Position numbers and translations under genes: made by a program
NCBI RefSeq assembly: GCF_031020795.1
Contig: NZ_JAVHJP010000002.1
Location: forward strand, 186,001 to 250,000
From: Hydrogenophaga pseudoflava
Lineage (GTDB): Bacteria; Pseudomonadota; Gammaproteobacteria; Burkholderiales; Burkholderiaceae_C
Direction of reading: 5' to 3'
Length of the DNA stretch: 64,000 nucleotides
Shown here: positions 28,467 to 36,817 of the stretch, one piece after another
Layout: every line of letters starts with the position of its first letter
How positions within the stretch are numbered: the stretch's first letter is position 1
The notes under the pieces: generated by a model
What the model saw: the letters and a program-made list of their open reading frames with translations, nothing else
Told to the model about the DNA's origin: nothing
Database searches by the model: none

Positions 28467-29305
28467 AGCGGTCTGGCCCCGCTTCGCTGCCGGTCCGGAG
28501 TGCTCCGACAGCGCCCGCTGCCAACCGGCCCCGGCCGGCATTTCCGGTTCGGCTGGACACAGCGCCAGCTGCGCCGATCAGCAAGCCGGGCGCCACCTCG
28601 GCGGGCGCGGTGCGCAGCGCGGCGGCGCCGGTGGCGTCGACCACCGCCCCGCGCGGCGTCGGCATGGATTCCGTGGCGGTGCGGCAGGCCATGGTCCGCA
28701 AACTGCAGGCCCAGGGCATTTCCCACCCGGGGGTGCTGGGGGCCATGCAGGCCGTGGAGCGGCACCGTTTCGTGGACAGCGCGCTGGCCAATCAGGCCTA
28801 CGAAGACACCAGTCTGCCGATCGGTCTGGGGCAGACCATCTCCAAGCCCAGCGTGGTGGCGCGCATGCTGGAGTTGCTGTGCCAGGGTCGCGAGGGCCGC
28901 ATCGGCCGGGTGCTGGACATAGGCACCGGCTGTGGCTATCAGGCAGCGGTGCTGAGCCATCTGGTGCAGGAGGTCTACAGCATTGAGCGCCTCAGGGCGT
29001 TGCACGAGAAGGCCCGCGACAACCTGAGGGCCTTCCGGCTGGCCAATGTCCATCTTCTGTTTGGTGACGGCATGCCCGGCTATCCGCAGGGCGCGCCCTA
29101 TGCGGGCATCGTGGCGGCCGCGGGCGGGAACGATGTGCCGCAGGCCTGGATCGAACAGCTGGCGGTGGGAGGGCGTCTGGTGGCCCCGGTGGTGACCGAC
29201 TCGGGCCAGCAGCACCTGATCGTCATTGAGCGCCATGCCCATGGATTCAGACGGTCCGTATTGGAGCCGGTGCTCTTCGTGCCCCTAAAATCAGGCGTTT
29301 CGTGA
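28463..29305 (+). CDS. pcm: Protein-L-isoaspartate O-methyltransferase
   Basis: Repairs deamidated proteins by methylating L-isoaspartyl residues with S-adenosylmethionine. 280 residues against about 210 for the family: a Pro/Ala/Arg-rich N-terminal extension of about 65 residues precedes the conserved core, which has the pre-motif [19 protein letters not shown] and SAM-binding [18 protein letters not shown]. The short-start alternative is [10 protein letters not shown] (residue 68); the ATG overlapping surE is preferred because of coupling, but the extension could be untranslated. Followed after 87 bases by nlpD. Confidence 0.93.
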   Translation: MKRSGPASLPVRSAPTAPAANRPRPAFPVRLDTAPAAPISKPGATSAGAVRSAAAPVASTTAPRGVGMDSVAVRQAMVRKLQAQGISHPGVLGAMQAVERHRFVDSALANQAYEDTSLPIGLGQTISKPSVVARMLELLCQGREGRIGRVLDIGTGCGYQAAVLSHLVQEVYSIERLRALHEKARDNLRAFRLANVHLLFGDGMPGYPQGAPYAGIVAAAGGNDVPQAWIEQLAVGGRLVAPVVTDSGQQHLIVIERHAHGFRRSVLEPVLFVPLKSGVS

Positions 29306-29392
29306 AACCTCCCGGCCCGGACGCGGCCGGCGAGCGTTTTGTAGATCCAGTGCCCGGGTGGAAACGGGCCTGACATCAGGCAGGAAACAGGA

Positions 29393-30292
29393 ATGAACAA
29401 GCGGGATTTCGATAGACAGCCAGTGCGCATGCGGCGCATCTCATGGCGCGGTGTGGCACTGTGGACCCTGATGGGGGGACTGGTGCTGACGGCCGGATGC
29501 TCCACGCGACGACTGAGCCAGCCCGCACCGGTGGAGGACCGTTCCGGGGCCGCACGGCCGGCCGAAGGCAAGCCCTTGCCTGGTGCGGAAAACGCGGGCA
29601 AGCCGGGTTACTACACCGTGCGCCCCGGCGACACGCTGTACCGCATTGCGCTGGAAGCAGGTCAGGCGCCGCGCGACGTCCAGGCCTGGAACAACCTCAC
29701 CAACCCGAACCTGATCGAAGTCGGTCAGGTGCTGCGGGTGGCCCCGCCGGTCTCCGGCCCCGCGGCAGCGGCGACGGGTGTGACGGCAGCCCCGGTGGCC
29801 ACGCCTGGCGTGGTGGCTCGTCCACTGAATGGGCCCCCGGCCACGACGGCTGCACCGGGTGCCGCCACGGCGCCAGCGGCCGCCACACCGGCGCCCGCCA
29901 CGGAACCCGTGTCCGCTGGCGCCGACGATGTGGCGTTTGTATGGCCGGCCCAGGGCTCGGTGGTCGCTTCCTTCGACGAGGGCAAGAACAAGGGCGTGTC
30001 CATCGGTGGTCGCCCGGGCGACCCGGTGCTCGCTGCGGCCGATGGGCGTGTGGTGTATGCCGGCGCCGGTCTGCGTGGCTACGGCAACCTGATCATCCTC
30101 AAGCACAACAACACCTTCCTGACGGCCTACGCCCACAACCAGGCCCTGCTGGTGCGCGAGGACCAGACGGTCAAGCAGGGGCAACGCATCGCCGAAATGG
30201 GCAGCAGCGACACTGATCGCGTCAAGCTGCACTTCGAGGTGCGCCGCAACGGCAAGCCCGTCGATCCGGTCGCCTATCTGCCCAAGCGCTGA
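29393..30292 (+). CDS. nlpD: Lipoprotein NlpD (LysM + degenerate LytM, amidase activator)
   Basis: Outer-membrane lipoprotein that activates a cell-separation amidase such as AmiC. 299 residues: signal with lipobox LTAGC (Cys36), LysM domain at about 72-118 (YYTVRPGDTLYRIA), a linker rich in Ala/Pro/Thr, and a C-terminal M23 domain (about 185-295). The zinc ligands are lost: Asn and Ser replace His and Asp in NKGVSIGGRPGD, and KLHFEVR replaces HLHFEVR, so it has no peptidase activity, as in E. coli NlpD. GCAGGAAACAGGA precedes ATG. rpoS is not downstream. Confidence 0.94.
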   Translation: MNKRDFDRQPVRMRRISWRGVALWTLMGGLVLTAGCSTRRLSQPAPVEDRSGAARPAEGKPLPGAENAGKPGYYTVRPGDTLYRIALEAGQAPRDVQAWNNLTNPNLIEVGQVLRVAPPVSGPAAAATGVTAAPVATPGVVARPLNGPPATTAAPGAATAPAAATPAPATEPVSAGADDVAFVWPAQGSVVASFDEGKNKGVSIGGRPGDPVLAAADGRVVYAGAGLRGYGNLIILKHNNTFLTAYAHNQALLVREDQTVKQGQRIAEMGSSDTDRVKLHFEVRRNGKPVDPVAYLPKR

Positions 30293-30304
30293 ACGGGCCG
30301 GCGT

Positions 30305-31090
30305 ATGGCCTGGCCGGTGCTCGTTTTCGACATCGAGTCGATTCCGGATATCGAAGGGCTGCGCGCGCTGCGAGGTTCGCCGGCCGGGGCCTCCGACGCC
30401 GAGGTCCACGAGGCCTGGCTGGCCGAGCGCAAGGAAAAGGGACAAAGCGATTTTGCTCCGTTGCATCTGCAGCGTGTGCTGGTGATCAGCGTGGTGTTCC
30501 GCAATGCCGAGGGCCTGCGCGTGCACTCCTTTGTCGACCGCGACGGCCAGAGCGAAGGCCGGGTCATCCAGACCTTCTTCAACAGCATCGAGAAGCACCA
30601 GCCGCAGCTGGTGAGCTGGAACGGCGGCGGTTTTGACCTGCCGGTGCTGCACTACCGCGGGCTGCGCCACGGCGTCGAGGCCAGCAAGTACTGGGACATG
30701 GGCGAGGACGACCGCGAGTACAAGTGGAACAACTACATCAGCCGTTACCACATGCGCCATCTGGACCTGATGGATCTGCTGGCGATGTACAGCCCGAAGA
30801 ACAACGCGCCGCTGGACGCGCTGGCCAAGCTGTGCGGCTTCCCGGGCAAGCTGGGCATGGACGGCTCGCAGGTGTATCCGCAGTACGTGGAGGGCCGTCT
30901 GGAAGAAATCCGCCGCTATTGCGAAACCGACGTGATGAACACCTATCTGGTGTACTGCCGCTTCCAGAAAATGCGCGGCGGCCTCACCGAGGCCGAGTAC
31001 GAGCAGGAAATCGCGTTCGTGAAAGAGACGCTGGGCCATCTCGCGCCGACCGAGAGTCACTGGCAGGAATACCTGGCGGCCTGGGCCTGA
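30305..31090 (+). CDS. Predicted 3'-5' exonuclease (PolB-like, DEDDy)
   Basis: DnaQ-like exonuclease of the predicted DNA polymerase B exonuclease 2 family (PF10108). 261 residues. Exo I: FDIESIP with Asp9 and Glu11; Exo II: SWNGGGFDLPVLHYR near residues 103-117; Exo III: YCETDVMNTYLVY near residues 206-218 with Asp and Tyr in DEDDy spacing. All four catalytic positions are present. It lies 12 bases after nlpD and 12 before rlmD, so it may be co-transcribed with both. In the reference genomes I recall, the family sits near housekeeping genes and its role is unknown. Confidence 0.86.
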   Translation: MAWPVLVFDIESIPDIEGLRALRGSPAGASDAEVHEAWLAERKEKGQSDFAPLHLQRVLVISVVFRNAEGLRVHSFVDRDGQSEGRVIQTFFNSIEKHQPQLVSWNGGGFDLPVLHYRGLRHGVEASKYWDMGEDDREYKWNNYISRYHMRHLDLMDLLAMYSPKNNAPLDALAKLCGFPGKLGMDGSQVYPQYVEGRLEEIRRYCETDVMNTYLVYCRFQKMRGGLTEAEYEQEIAFVKETLGHLAPTESHWQEYLAAWA

Positions 31091-31102
31091 GACAATCGGG
31101 GC

Positions 31103-32527
31103 ATGAGCCAAGACAGCCCCACACAACAAGATCTCCACACCCCCGTGTCACCCTCTACCGGTCTGCCCGAGGGTCAGCTGTTCGTTGAGTCCCTGGACAT
31201 TGAGGCCCAGGGCATTGCCCACCGACCCGATGGAAAGGTGGTCTTCATCGACGGCGCGCTGCCGTTCGAGATCGTCAGCGCCAAGGTCTACCGCAAGAAG
31301 AACAACTGGGAAGCTGCGACGCTGACCGAGATCCATCGCGAATCGCCCCAGCGCGTCACGCCCGGCTGCCCGCACTTCGGACTGCACGAAGGCGCCTGCG
31401 GCGGCTGCAAGATGCAGCACCTGCATGCCAGCTCGCAGGTCGCGATCAAGCAGCGTGTGCTGGAGGACAACCTCTGGCACCTGGCCAAGGTCAAGGCCGA
31501 GATGCTGCTGCGCCCGATCGAGGGACCGGCCTGGGGCTACCGCTTCCGCGCGCGCCTGTCGGTGCGCTTCGTGCACAAGAAGGGTGTGGTGCTGATCGGC
31601 TTCCACGAGCGCAAGAGCCGCTACGTGGCCGACATGCAGGTCTGCCGTGTGCTGCCTCCCCATGTGAGCAACCTGCTCATGCCGCTGCGCGAGCTGATCT
31701 ACGGCATGGACGCGCGCGAAACCTGCCCGCAGATCGAACTGGCCTGTGGCGACGAGGTGACCGCCCTGGTGCTCCGACACCTCGAACCGCTCAGCGAGGA
31801 CGACCTCTCCCGGCTGCGCGCTTTCGGCCAGCAGCACGGTGTGCAATGGTGGCTGCAGCCCAAGGGGCCGGACACGGTCCGTCTGCTGGAGGAGGGGGGG
31901 GCGCAGCTGAGCTACCGCCTGCCCGAGTTCGGCATCACGATGCCCTTCAAGCCGACCGACTTCACGCAGGTCAATCCGCACATCAACCGGGTGCTGGTGG
32001 CGCGCGCGCTGCGCCTGCTGGATGCGCAGAAGAGCGAGCGCGTGATCGACTGGTTCTGCGGCCTGGGCAACTTCACCCTGCCGATTGCCACGGGCGCCGG
32101 TGAGGTGCTGGGCATCGAGGGTAGCGAGGCGCTGGTGGCGCGCTCGCGCGAGAACCTCGCGTTCAATAAGCAGGGGCGCCCCTCACCGCTCGCGCCCACG
32201 ACCTTCGTGGCGCGCAACCTGTTCGAGATGACGCCCGAGATGCTGGTGGCCGATGGGATGGCGGACAAGTGGCTGGTCGACCCGCCGCGCGAGGGCGCGT
32301 TCGCGCTGTCCAAGGCGTTGGCCGACCTGCATCAGCAGCCCGAACTGCGCGGCGGCTGGACACCGCCGCGGCGCATCGTCTATGTGAGCTGCAATCCGGC
32401 CACGCTGGCGCGCGATGCCGGCCTGCTGGTGCACCAGGCGGGTTACCGCTGCACAGCGGCTGGTGTGGTGAACATGTTTCCGCACACGGCGCACGTCGAG
32501 AGCATGGCGGTGTTCGATCTGTCCTAG
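31103..32527 (+). CDS. rlmD: 23S rRNA (uracil-1939-C5) methyltransferase RlmD
   Basis: SAM-dependent methylation of U1939 in 23S rRNA. 474 residues: N-terminal TRAM domain (about 22-80), Fe-S ligands Cys89, Cys99, Cys102 and a later Cys near 180 (MQVCRVL), SAM-binding region [14 protein letters not shown] (about 315), and catalytic Cys430 in [12 protein letters not shown]. The paralogue RlmC lacks the TRAM domain, so RlmD is the better name. GACAAT ends 6 bases before ATG, and no Shine-Dalgarno is spaced for use. Confidence 0.94.
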   Translation: MSQDSPTQQDLHTPVSPSTGLPEGQLFVESLDIEAQGIAHRPDGKVVFIDGALPFEIVSAKVYRKKNNWEAATLTEIHRESPQRVTPGCPHFGLHEGACGGCKMQHLHASSQVAIKQRVLEDNLWHLAKVKAEMLLRPIEGPAWGYRFRARLSVRFVHKKGVVLIGFHERKSRYVADMQVCRVLPPHVSNLLMPLRELIYGMDARETCPQIELACGDEVTALVLRHLEPLSEDDLSRLRAFGQQHGVQWWLQPKGPDTVRLLEEGGAQLSYRLPEFGITMPFKPTDFTQVNPHINRVLVARALRLLDAQKSERVIDWFCGLGNFTLPIATGAGEVLGIEGSEALVARSRENLAFNKQGRPSPLAPTTFVARNLFEMTPEMLVADGMADKWLVDPPREGAFALSKALADLHQQPELRGGWTPPRRIVYVSCNPATLARDAGLLVHQAGYRCTAAGVVNMFPHTAHVESMAVFDLS

Positions 32528-32557
32528 AGCTCCTAGGGCTTCGATGGGCCCGAGGCG

Positions 32558-32980
32558 TCAGGACTTGTGTGTCCTTGCGTCGCCGGACGACTTGGAGGCC
32601 GGGGCATGGTCGGTGGCCTTCTTCCCGGTGGATGGCTTCGCGTCACCCGAAGCGTGTTCGTCCTGAGGCGCGGTGCCTTCGTGTTCGACGAGCTCTTCGC
32701 CGGTGGGCGACTCGATGGCCGAGGGCATGCCGACGATCTGGTTGTCGCGCATGTACTGGTCCATTTCCTTCCATCCGGCGAACACCGCGGCCTTGCCAGC
32801 CTTGGGATTGGTCTTGAAGCAGTCCTCGATGCCGCGCAATGCATACCGGCAGGCGCTGCCGATGGCGTGGGCTTCGGCTTGCTTGCGCTCGGCCAGCTGG
32901 GAGGCACTTTCGATGCCCAGTGCGTCGCAGCCGGCCAGCAGGGCGGAGCAGATGCAGAGGGGCAAGGCAATGTATCGCAT
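32558..32980 (-). CDS. Putative lipoprotein of unknown function
   Basis: Start taken at ATG 32980 (MRYIALPLC), giving 140 residues with a lipoprotein signal: hydrophobic stretch and lipobox LLAGC (Cys18). A longer frame would put 22 extra residues before the signal peptide. The mature part holds a Cys pair (SACRYALRGIEDC) at about residues 44-56 and a hydrophilic C-terminal tail rich in His/Lys/Ser/Glu. No family recognised. Convergent with rlmD, 31 bases apart. Confidence 0.7.
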   Translation of the reverse strand: MRYIALPLCICSALLAGCDALGIESASQLAERKQAEAHAIGSACRYALRGIEDCFKTNPKAGKAAVFAGWKEMDQYMRDNQIVGMPSAIESPTGEELVEHEGTAPQDEHASGDAKPSTGKKATDHAPASKSSGDARTHKS

Positions 32981-33047
32981 GGTGCTTGAGCAGGGTCTGT
33001 CCGGGTTTTCGGCCAGCCTGAGAGGAACTTGAGCGCGCGAGCGCATG

Positions 33048-33070
33048 AAAAAGGGGACCCGCAGGTCCCC
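33048..33070 (-). terminator. Terminator after the Bax-inhibitor-1 gene
   Basis: Minus strand: GGGGACC, loop TGCG, GGTCCCC, then TTTTT. Stem arms 33053-33059 and 33064-33070. Confidence 0.85.
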
Positions 33071-33096
33071 TGGTGCCGTCCGTGCCGCCTGGCGGA

Positions 33097-33780
33097 TCAG
33101 TCGTCGCCGCCCATGATGCCGAACAGCGCCAGCAGGTTCTGGAACACCGCGAAGATGTCGATGAACAGCTGGGTGGCGGCCACGATGTAGTTGGTTTCGC
33201 CGCCGTCGACGATGTTCTTCACGTCGTAGAGCATGTACAGGCTAAAGACCAGGGTGCTCAGGGCGGTCAGGGCCAGCATCATGGCCGAACTGCCGATGAA
33301 GATGTTGATCACCGCAGCGATCAGGATGGCGATCATGCCGGCGAACAGCCAGCGGCCCAGGCCGCTGAGGTCACGCTTGATCACGGTGGCCAGCGTGGCC
33401 ATGGTGAAGAAGACGCCGGCGGTGCTGGCGAAGGCGGCCATCACCAGCGTGGTGCCATTGCCCATGCCCAGCACCACGCCCAGCAGGCGGGAAAGCATCA
33501 GGCCCATGAAGAAGGTGAAGGCCATCAGGATGGCCACACCCGTACCCGAGTTGCGGAAACGGTAGATGGCGAACTGGAAGGCCATCATGCCGCCGATGAA
33601 CAGCACCATGCCGACGATGCCGCCGAGGTTGCGGGTGATGCCGGTGCTCACGCCGATCCAGGCGCCCAGCACGGTCGGGAGCAAGCACAGGGCCAGCAAC
33701 CAGTAGGTGTTGCGCAGCACCTTGTTGCGCTCGGCGCTGAGGGCGCCAGCGGAGCCTTCATATTGGGTGAAATCGGTCAT
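33097..33780 (-). CDS. Bax inhibitor-1/YccA family membrane protein
   Basis: Seven-helix inner-membrane protein, 227 residues, of the TMBIM/BI-1 family (YccA-like). YccA in E. coli binds and inhibits the FtsH protease; other members are calcium leak channels. The last two helices contain the paired acidic residues of the family: DVKNIVDGG near residue 189 and FIDIFAVFQNLLALFG at the end. The start MTDFTQYEG is preceded by AGGAGAG. It is alone with its own terminator. Confidence 0.88.
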   Translation of the reverse strand: MTDFTQYEGSAGALSAERNKVLRNTYWLLALCLLPTVLGAWIGVSTGITRNLGGIVGMVLFIGGMMAFQFAIYRFRNSGTGVAILMAFTFFMGLMLSRLLGVVLGMGNGTTLVMAAFASTAGVFFTMATLATVIKRDLSGLGRWLFAGMIAILIAAVINIFIGSSAMMLALTALSTLVFSLYMLYDVKNIVDGGETNYIVAATQLFIDIFAVFQNLLALFGIMGGDD

Positions 33781-33952
33781 GGTCTCTCCTGGTGGTTTGC
33801 GGTGTTCCGCGTGCGTCAGATTGTAGGACGGTGCTGGTCAGCATGTGGAATGTGCTGCCAAGCCACTGCGCTGTGAGAACAGTTTTGATCGCCGGTTGTG
33901 CAATGAACGCGTTATCGTTCACCTTTCATTCACTTTCAGCAGGACCGCTCCC

Positions 33953-34360
33953 ATGAAAACCAAAGCCGTGCTCGAGCTCGCCGATGTCAAGGCCATCGCC
34001 GCCGCCGCCGAAGCCGAAGCCCTCAAGAACCAGTGGGCCGTCACCATTGCCATCGTCGACGATGGTGGCCACCTGCTCTGGCTGCAGCGCCTGGACGGTG
34101 CGCCGGCCCTGTCGTCGCACATCGCCCCGGCCAAGGCACACACCGCCGCCCTCGGTCGCAAGGAAAGCAAGGCCTACGAGGAGGTGATCAACCAGGGGCG
34201 CACTTCATTCCTGAGCGCTCCGGCGGTGCAGGGACTGCTCGAAGGCGGTGTGCCGGTGATGAAGGACGGTCAGTGCATCGGCGCGGTGGGCGTCAGCGGT
34301 GTGAAGTCCAGCGAGGACGCCCAGATCGCCAAGGCGGGCATCGCGGCGATCGGTCTGTGA
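33953..34360 (+). CDS. GlcG/HbpS-family protein
   Basis: Small single-domain protein, 135 residues (MKTKAVLEL...), of the GlcG/HbpS (DUF336) fold. Characterised relatives bind haem (HbpS) or act as catalytic components of PduO; GlcG itself is of unknown function. Motif: AIVDDGGHLLWLQRLDGAPALS near residues 33-54, and the C-terminal GVPVMKDGQCIGAVGVSG. An upstream ATG at 33845 would add 36 residues and lacks an RBS; the shorter start has GCAGGACC upstream. Proximity to tonB/hemP may be coincidental. Confidence 0.8.
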   Translation: MKTKAVLELADVKAIAAAAEAEALKNQWAVTIAIVDDGGHLLWLQRLDGAPALSSHIAPAKAHTAALGRKESKAYEEVINQGRTSFLSAPAVQGLLEGGVPVMKDGQCIGAVGVSGVKSSEDAQIAKAGIAAIGL

Positions 34361-34382
34361 TCTGAAAAAACGCCTGGCTAAC

Positions 34383-34397
34383 GGGGCCTTCGGCCCC
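34383..34397 (+). other. Short GC hairpin without U-tract
   Basis: GGGGCC, TTC loop, GGCCCC between the GlcG-like gene and hemP. There is no run of T on either side, so it is not a clear terminator. Confidence 0.3.
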
Positions 34398-34481
34398 CTG
34401 GCTGGCGAAAAACGACGCTCGGGGAATTGCTCATACCCCGGGTCGCCCCACGATTGAAAAAAAGCGGTCTGGCCGGGCTGC

Positions 34482-34679
34482 TCACTTGGTGAGGATGAGC
34501 TTGCCCTGGCGGGTGGTCTGCAGGCGGTAGACCGCGCCGTTGTGTTCGATGGCCACCTGCGAGCGGCCCTGCAGCACCGACTGGCTGCTGAGCACGGGCG
34601 CAGCGCCCGCGGCCGGCGCCTGTGCAGGGGCTGCGACCGGGCTGGTGGTCGCGGGGGCGGCGGTGGTCGGTCGGTTCAT
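34482..34679 (-). CDS. hemP: Hemin uptake protein HemP
   Basis: 65 residues; the C-terminal 40 carry the HemP core (QVAIEHNGAVYRLQTTRQGK LILTK), while the first 25 are Ala/Pro-rich. HemP-like proteins are iron-regulated small proteins of haem uptake loci; in Burkholderia HemP activates haem receptor transcription. The start overlaps the exbD stop by 4 bases, so it is the last gene of tonB-exbB-exbD-hemP. Confidence 0.87.
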   Translation of the reverse strand: MNRPTTAAPATTSPVAAPAQAPAAGAAPVLSSQSVLQGRSQVAIEHNGAVYRLQTTRQGKLILTK

Positions 34680-35089
34680 GGCTGTGCGGGCTCCGTGATG
34701 AATCCGATCTTGCGCACGCCTGCGCGCTGGGCGCTGGCCATGGCCAGCGCCACGCGCTCATAGCGCACGTCCTTGTCGCCGCGCATGTGCAGCTCGGGCT
34801 GCGGCTCCATGGCCGCGATCTGCGACAGGCGGGTGCTCAGGTCGGTGTCGGCGATGGGCGCCTCGTTCCAGTAGTAGGCGCCCGACGAATCGACCGACAG
34901 GCGCACGTTCTCGGGCTTGTCGACCAGCTTTTCGTTGCTGGCGCGGGGCAGGTCGACCTTGACCGCGTGCTTGATGACCGGCACGGTGATGATGAAGATG
35001 ATGAGCAGCACCAGCATGACGTCGATGAACGGGATCATGTTGATCTCCGCCATCATTTCGCCGCTGTCGTCCTGGGTTCCGATGGCCAT
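34676..35089 (-). CDS. exbD: Biopolymer transport protein ExbD
   Basis: Subunit of the TonB-ExbB-ExbD motor that energises outer-membrane receptors. 137 residues: cytoplasmic N-terminus, a single helix with the proton-accepting Asp in INMIPFIDVMLVLLIIF (Asp23), and a periplasmic domain. 13 bases separate it from exbB. TolR is a possible alternative, but the exbB/tonB context argues against it. Confidence 0.95.
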   Translation of the reverse strand: MAIGTQDDSGEMMAEINMIPFIDVMLVLLIIFIITVPVIKHAVKVDLPRASNEKLVDKPENVRLSVDSSGAYYWNEAPIADTDLSTRLSQIAAMEPQPELHMRGDKDVRYERVALAMASAQRAGVRKIGFITEPAQP

Positions 35090-35102
35090 GGGGACTCCTT
35101 GA

Positions 35103-35837
35103 TCAGGCCTTCTTCATCGGCAGCACCTTGGCGTCGGCGCCAGAGCTGACGCGGGCGCCGGTGACGAAGTAGGCGTGCAGGTCGTGGGCAAAGCGGTTGA
35201 GCTTGTGCAGGATGGCCTTGTTGCCCCGCACCAGGGCGTTGTAGCCCAGCACCGCTGGGATCGCGACCAGCAGACCCAGCGCGGTCATGATCAGCGCCTC
35301 GCCGATCGGACCGGCCACCTGGTCGATGCTGACCTGACCTGCGGCGCCGATGCCCAGCAGGGCGTGATAGATGCCCCAGACGGTGCCGAACAGGCCTACA
35401 AAGGGGGCGGTGGAGGCGATGGAGGCCAGCACCGTCAGGCCGCTCTGGGCCTTGGCCACATGGTCGTCCAGCGTGCGGCGCAGGCAGCGCTCGATCCAGT
35501 CGCTCACGTCCAGGCTGTCGTGCAGCTGCGGAGCCTGCCGGCCGTCCTTGTGCAGGATGTGGCGTTGTGCTTCGCGGCCTTCGACCGCCAAGGCACGGAA
35601 GGGGTTGTTGTCGGTGGCACCGAGCTTGTCCAGCCCCTCGGCGAAATCGGCGCTGTGCCAGAAGCCTTCGCTGGCCTTGGCCTGCTGGCGCTGGGCGCGT
35701 TGGTCCAGCACTTTCCAGAGGATGATGATCCAGGTGGCCAGCGACATGACCAGCAGCACCAGGGCCACGGTGCGGGTGACGGCGTCGCCTTGCGACCAGA
35801 CGTGGGCCAGGCCCGAACTTGCGAGAGGAGTGTCCAT
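35103..35837 (-). CDS. exbB: Biopolymer transport protein ExbB (MotA/TolQ/ExbB)
   Basis: Three-helix inner-membrane motor subunit. 244 residues from MDTPLASSG; a 25-codon upstream extension overlaps the tonB end and is not preferred. Helix 1 lies near residue 20-42, and the family signature GLTVLASIASTAPFVGLFGTVWG is near residues 132-154, followed by helix 3 with conserved Thr/Pro (EALIMTALGLLVAIPAVLGYN). The order tonB-exbB-exbD fits an iron-uptake motor rather than TolQ. Confidence 0.95.
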   Translation of the reverse strand: MDTPLASSGLAHVWSQGDAVTRTVALVLLVMSLATWIIILWKVLDQRAQRQQAKASEGFWHSADFAEGLDKLGATDNNPFRALAVEGREAQRHILHKDGRQAPQLHDSLDVSDWIERCLRRTLDDHVAKAQSGLTVLASIASTAPFVGLFGTVWGIYHALLGIGAAGQVSIDQVAGPIGEALIMTALGLLVAIPAVLGYNALVRGNKAILHKLNRFAHDLHAYFVTGARVSSGADAKVLPMKKA

Positions 35838-35872
35838 GAAAAGATACTGAGAAAGCAGAGAGTTAACGACGG

Positions 35873-36610
35873 TCAGTCTTCGAGACGGAAATCGATCGGG
35901 ACCAGGTACCACATGGCTTCGGGAACGCCAGCTCGCTTGCCCGGCACATAGCGCCAGCGCAGCACGGTCTGAACCGCGGTTTCGTCGAGGCGAAGGAATC
36001 CGCTGGATTTCTGCACCTCGGCGCGGGTGGCGATGCCATCGGCGCTGATGTGCACGCGGACCATGACGCGGCCTTGCTCCCGTAGCCGCTTGGACAGTGG
36101 AGGGTAGGGCGGCTGCGGGTTGTTCAGGTAGTTGGCATCGCTGGAAGGCAGTTCCACCTTGGGCGGAGCCGGTGGCGCCACCGGGGCAGCCGCCACCGGC
36201 TCGGTGACCGCGGGCTGAGGGGCCGGCGGCGCGCTGACCACTCCGGTGGGGGCCTCGGGTGCCGGGGTCGGGTCGGAAATGGCCAGTGGCATTGGCGCCT
36301 GTTTCACCACGCGCTGCACCGGTGTCACCGGTTTCGGGGCCGGCTGCGGTTTGGGAGGTGTGGGTTCCGGCGTCACCTGAGGCTGCGGTGGCTCAATCAG
36401 TTCGGCCATCACGGCCACGGGCACCACCAGCTCCACGGCCCTGCGCAGCAGGCCGGTCTGCAAGGCCCACAGGCCCAACACGTGAAAACCGACGACAGCG
36501 GCCACGATGAACAGACGGCGGTCCATGGGAGCGGGGTTGGATCGAGCCTCGCGTGCGCTGCCGGCGGCAGGTTCGGCAGGGTGGGAGAGGCCAAGAACGG
36601 CGGAACTCAT
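35873..36610 (-). CDS. tonB: TonB energy-transducing protein
   Basis: Links proton-motive force to outer-membrane transport of siderophores and haem. 245 residues from MSSAVLGLSH: short cytoplasmic part, anchor helix near residues 31-48 (RRLFIVAAVVGFHVLGLWAL), a long periplasmic Pro-rich spacer (PEPTPPKPQPAPKP), and a C-terminal TonB domain (about 165-245) with YPPLSKRLREQGRVMVRVHI. A longer frame to 36697 overlaps the small upstream ORF and is not needed. First gene of the tonB-exbB-exbD-hemP set. Confidence 0.94.
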   Translation of the reverse strand: MSSAVLGLSHPAEPAAGSAREARSNPAPMDRRLFIVAAVVGFHVLGLWALQTGLLRRAVELVVPVAVMAELIEPPQPQVTPEPTPPKPQPAPKPVTPVQRVVKQAPMPLAISDPTPAPEAPTGVVSAPPAPQPAVTEPVAAAPVAPPAPPKVELPSSDANYLNNPQPPYPPLSKRLREQGRVMVRVHISADGIATRAEVQKSSGFLRLDETAVQTVLRWRYVPGKRAGVPEAMWYLVPIDFRLED

Positions 36611-36644
36611 AGTGTAGGTGTCGTCGGAACGGAGCCAGGGCCTG

Positions 36645-36722
36645 TCAAGGGCGGAACACCCACCACAGGGCGCCCAGAAGGAAAGCGAGACTGACAAAGA
36701 GGGTGCTCAGGGTTCCGGTCAT
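36645..36722 (-). CDS. Possible 25-residue membrane peptide upstream of tonB
   Basis: Frame encoding MTGTLSTLFVSLAFLLGALWWVF plus Arg-Pro: almost all one hydrophobic helix with a tryptophan pair. GAGAG lies about 6 bases upstream of ATG. It sits between the Fur-like site and tonB, on the same strand. No homology is known to me; only the composition, RBS and position support it. Confidence 0.35.
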   Translation of the reverse strand: MTGTLSTLFVSLAFLLGALWWVFRP

Positions 36723-36774
36723 GGTGCGCTCTCGGTGGGTGAAGTCGGGCCGAAAACAATGGTTTGAGTATAAA

Positions 36775-36789
36775 TGAGAATGGTTCGTA
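36775..36789 (-). promoter_or_regulatory. Fur-like half-site and -10 element upstream of tonB
   Basis: TGAGAAT (36775-36781) matches the Fur half-site TGATAAT with one difference; the other half is poor. It overlaps a minus-strand -10-like TATACT (36773-36768). The region is strikingly AT-rich. Fur control of tonB is expected from function; the site itself is only moderate. Confidence 0.45.
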
Positions 36790-36817
36790 TTTGATTGGTG
36801 CCGCAAATTTTTTTGCT

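Noticed and set aside
34383..34397. Hairpin as a terminator of the GlcG-like gene
   Set aside because: No T-tract on either strand; listed only as a weak hairpin.
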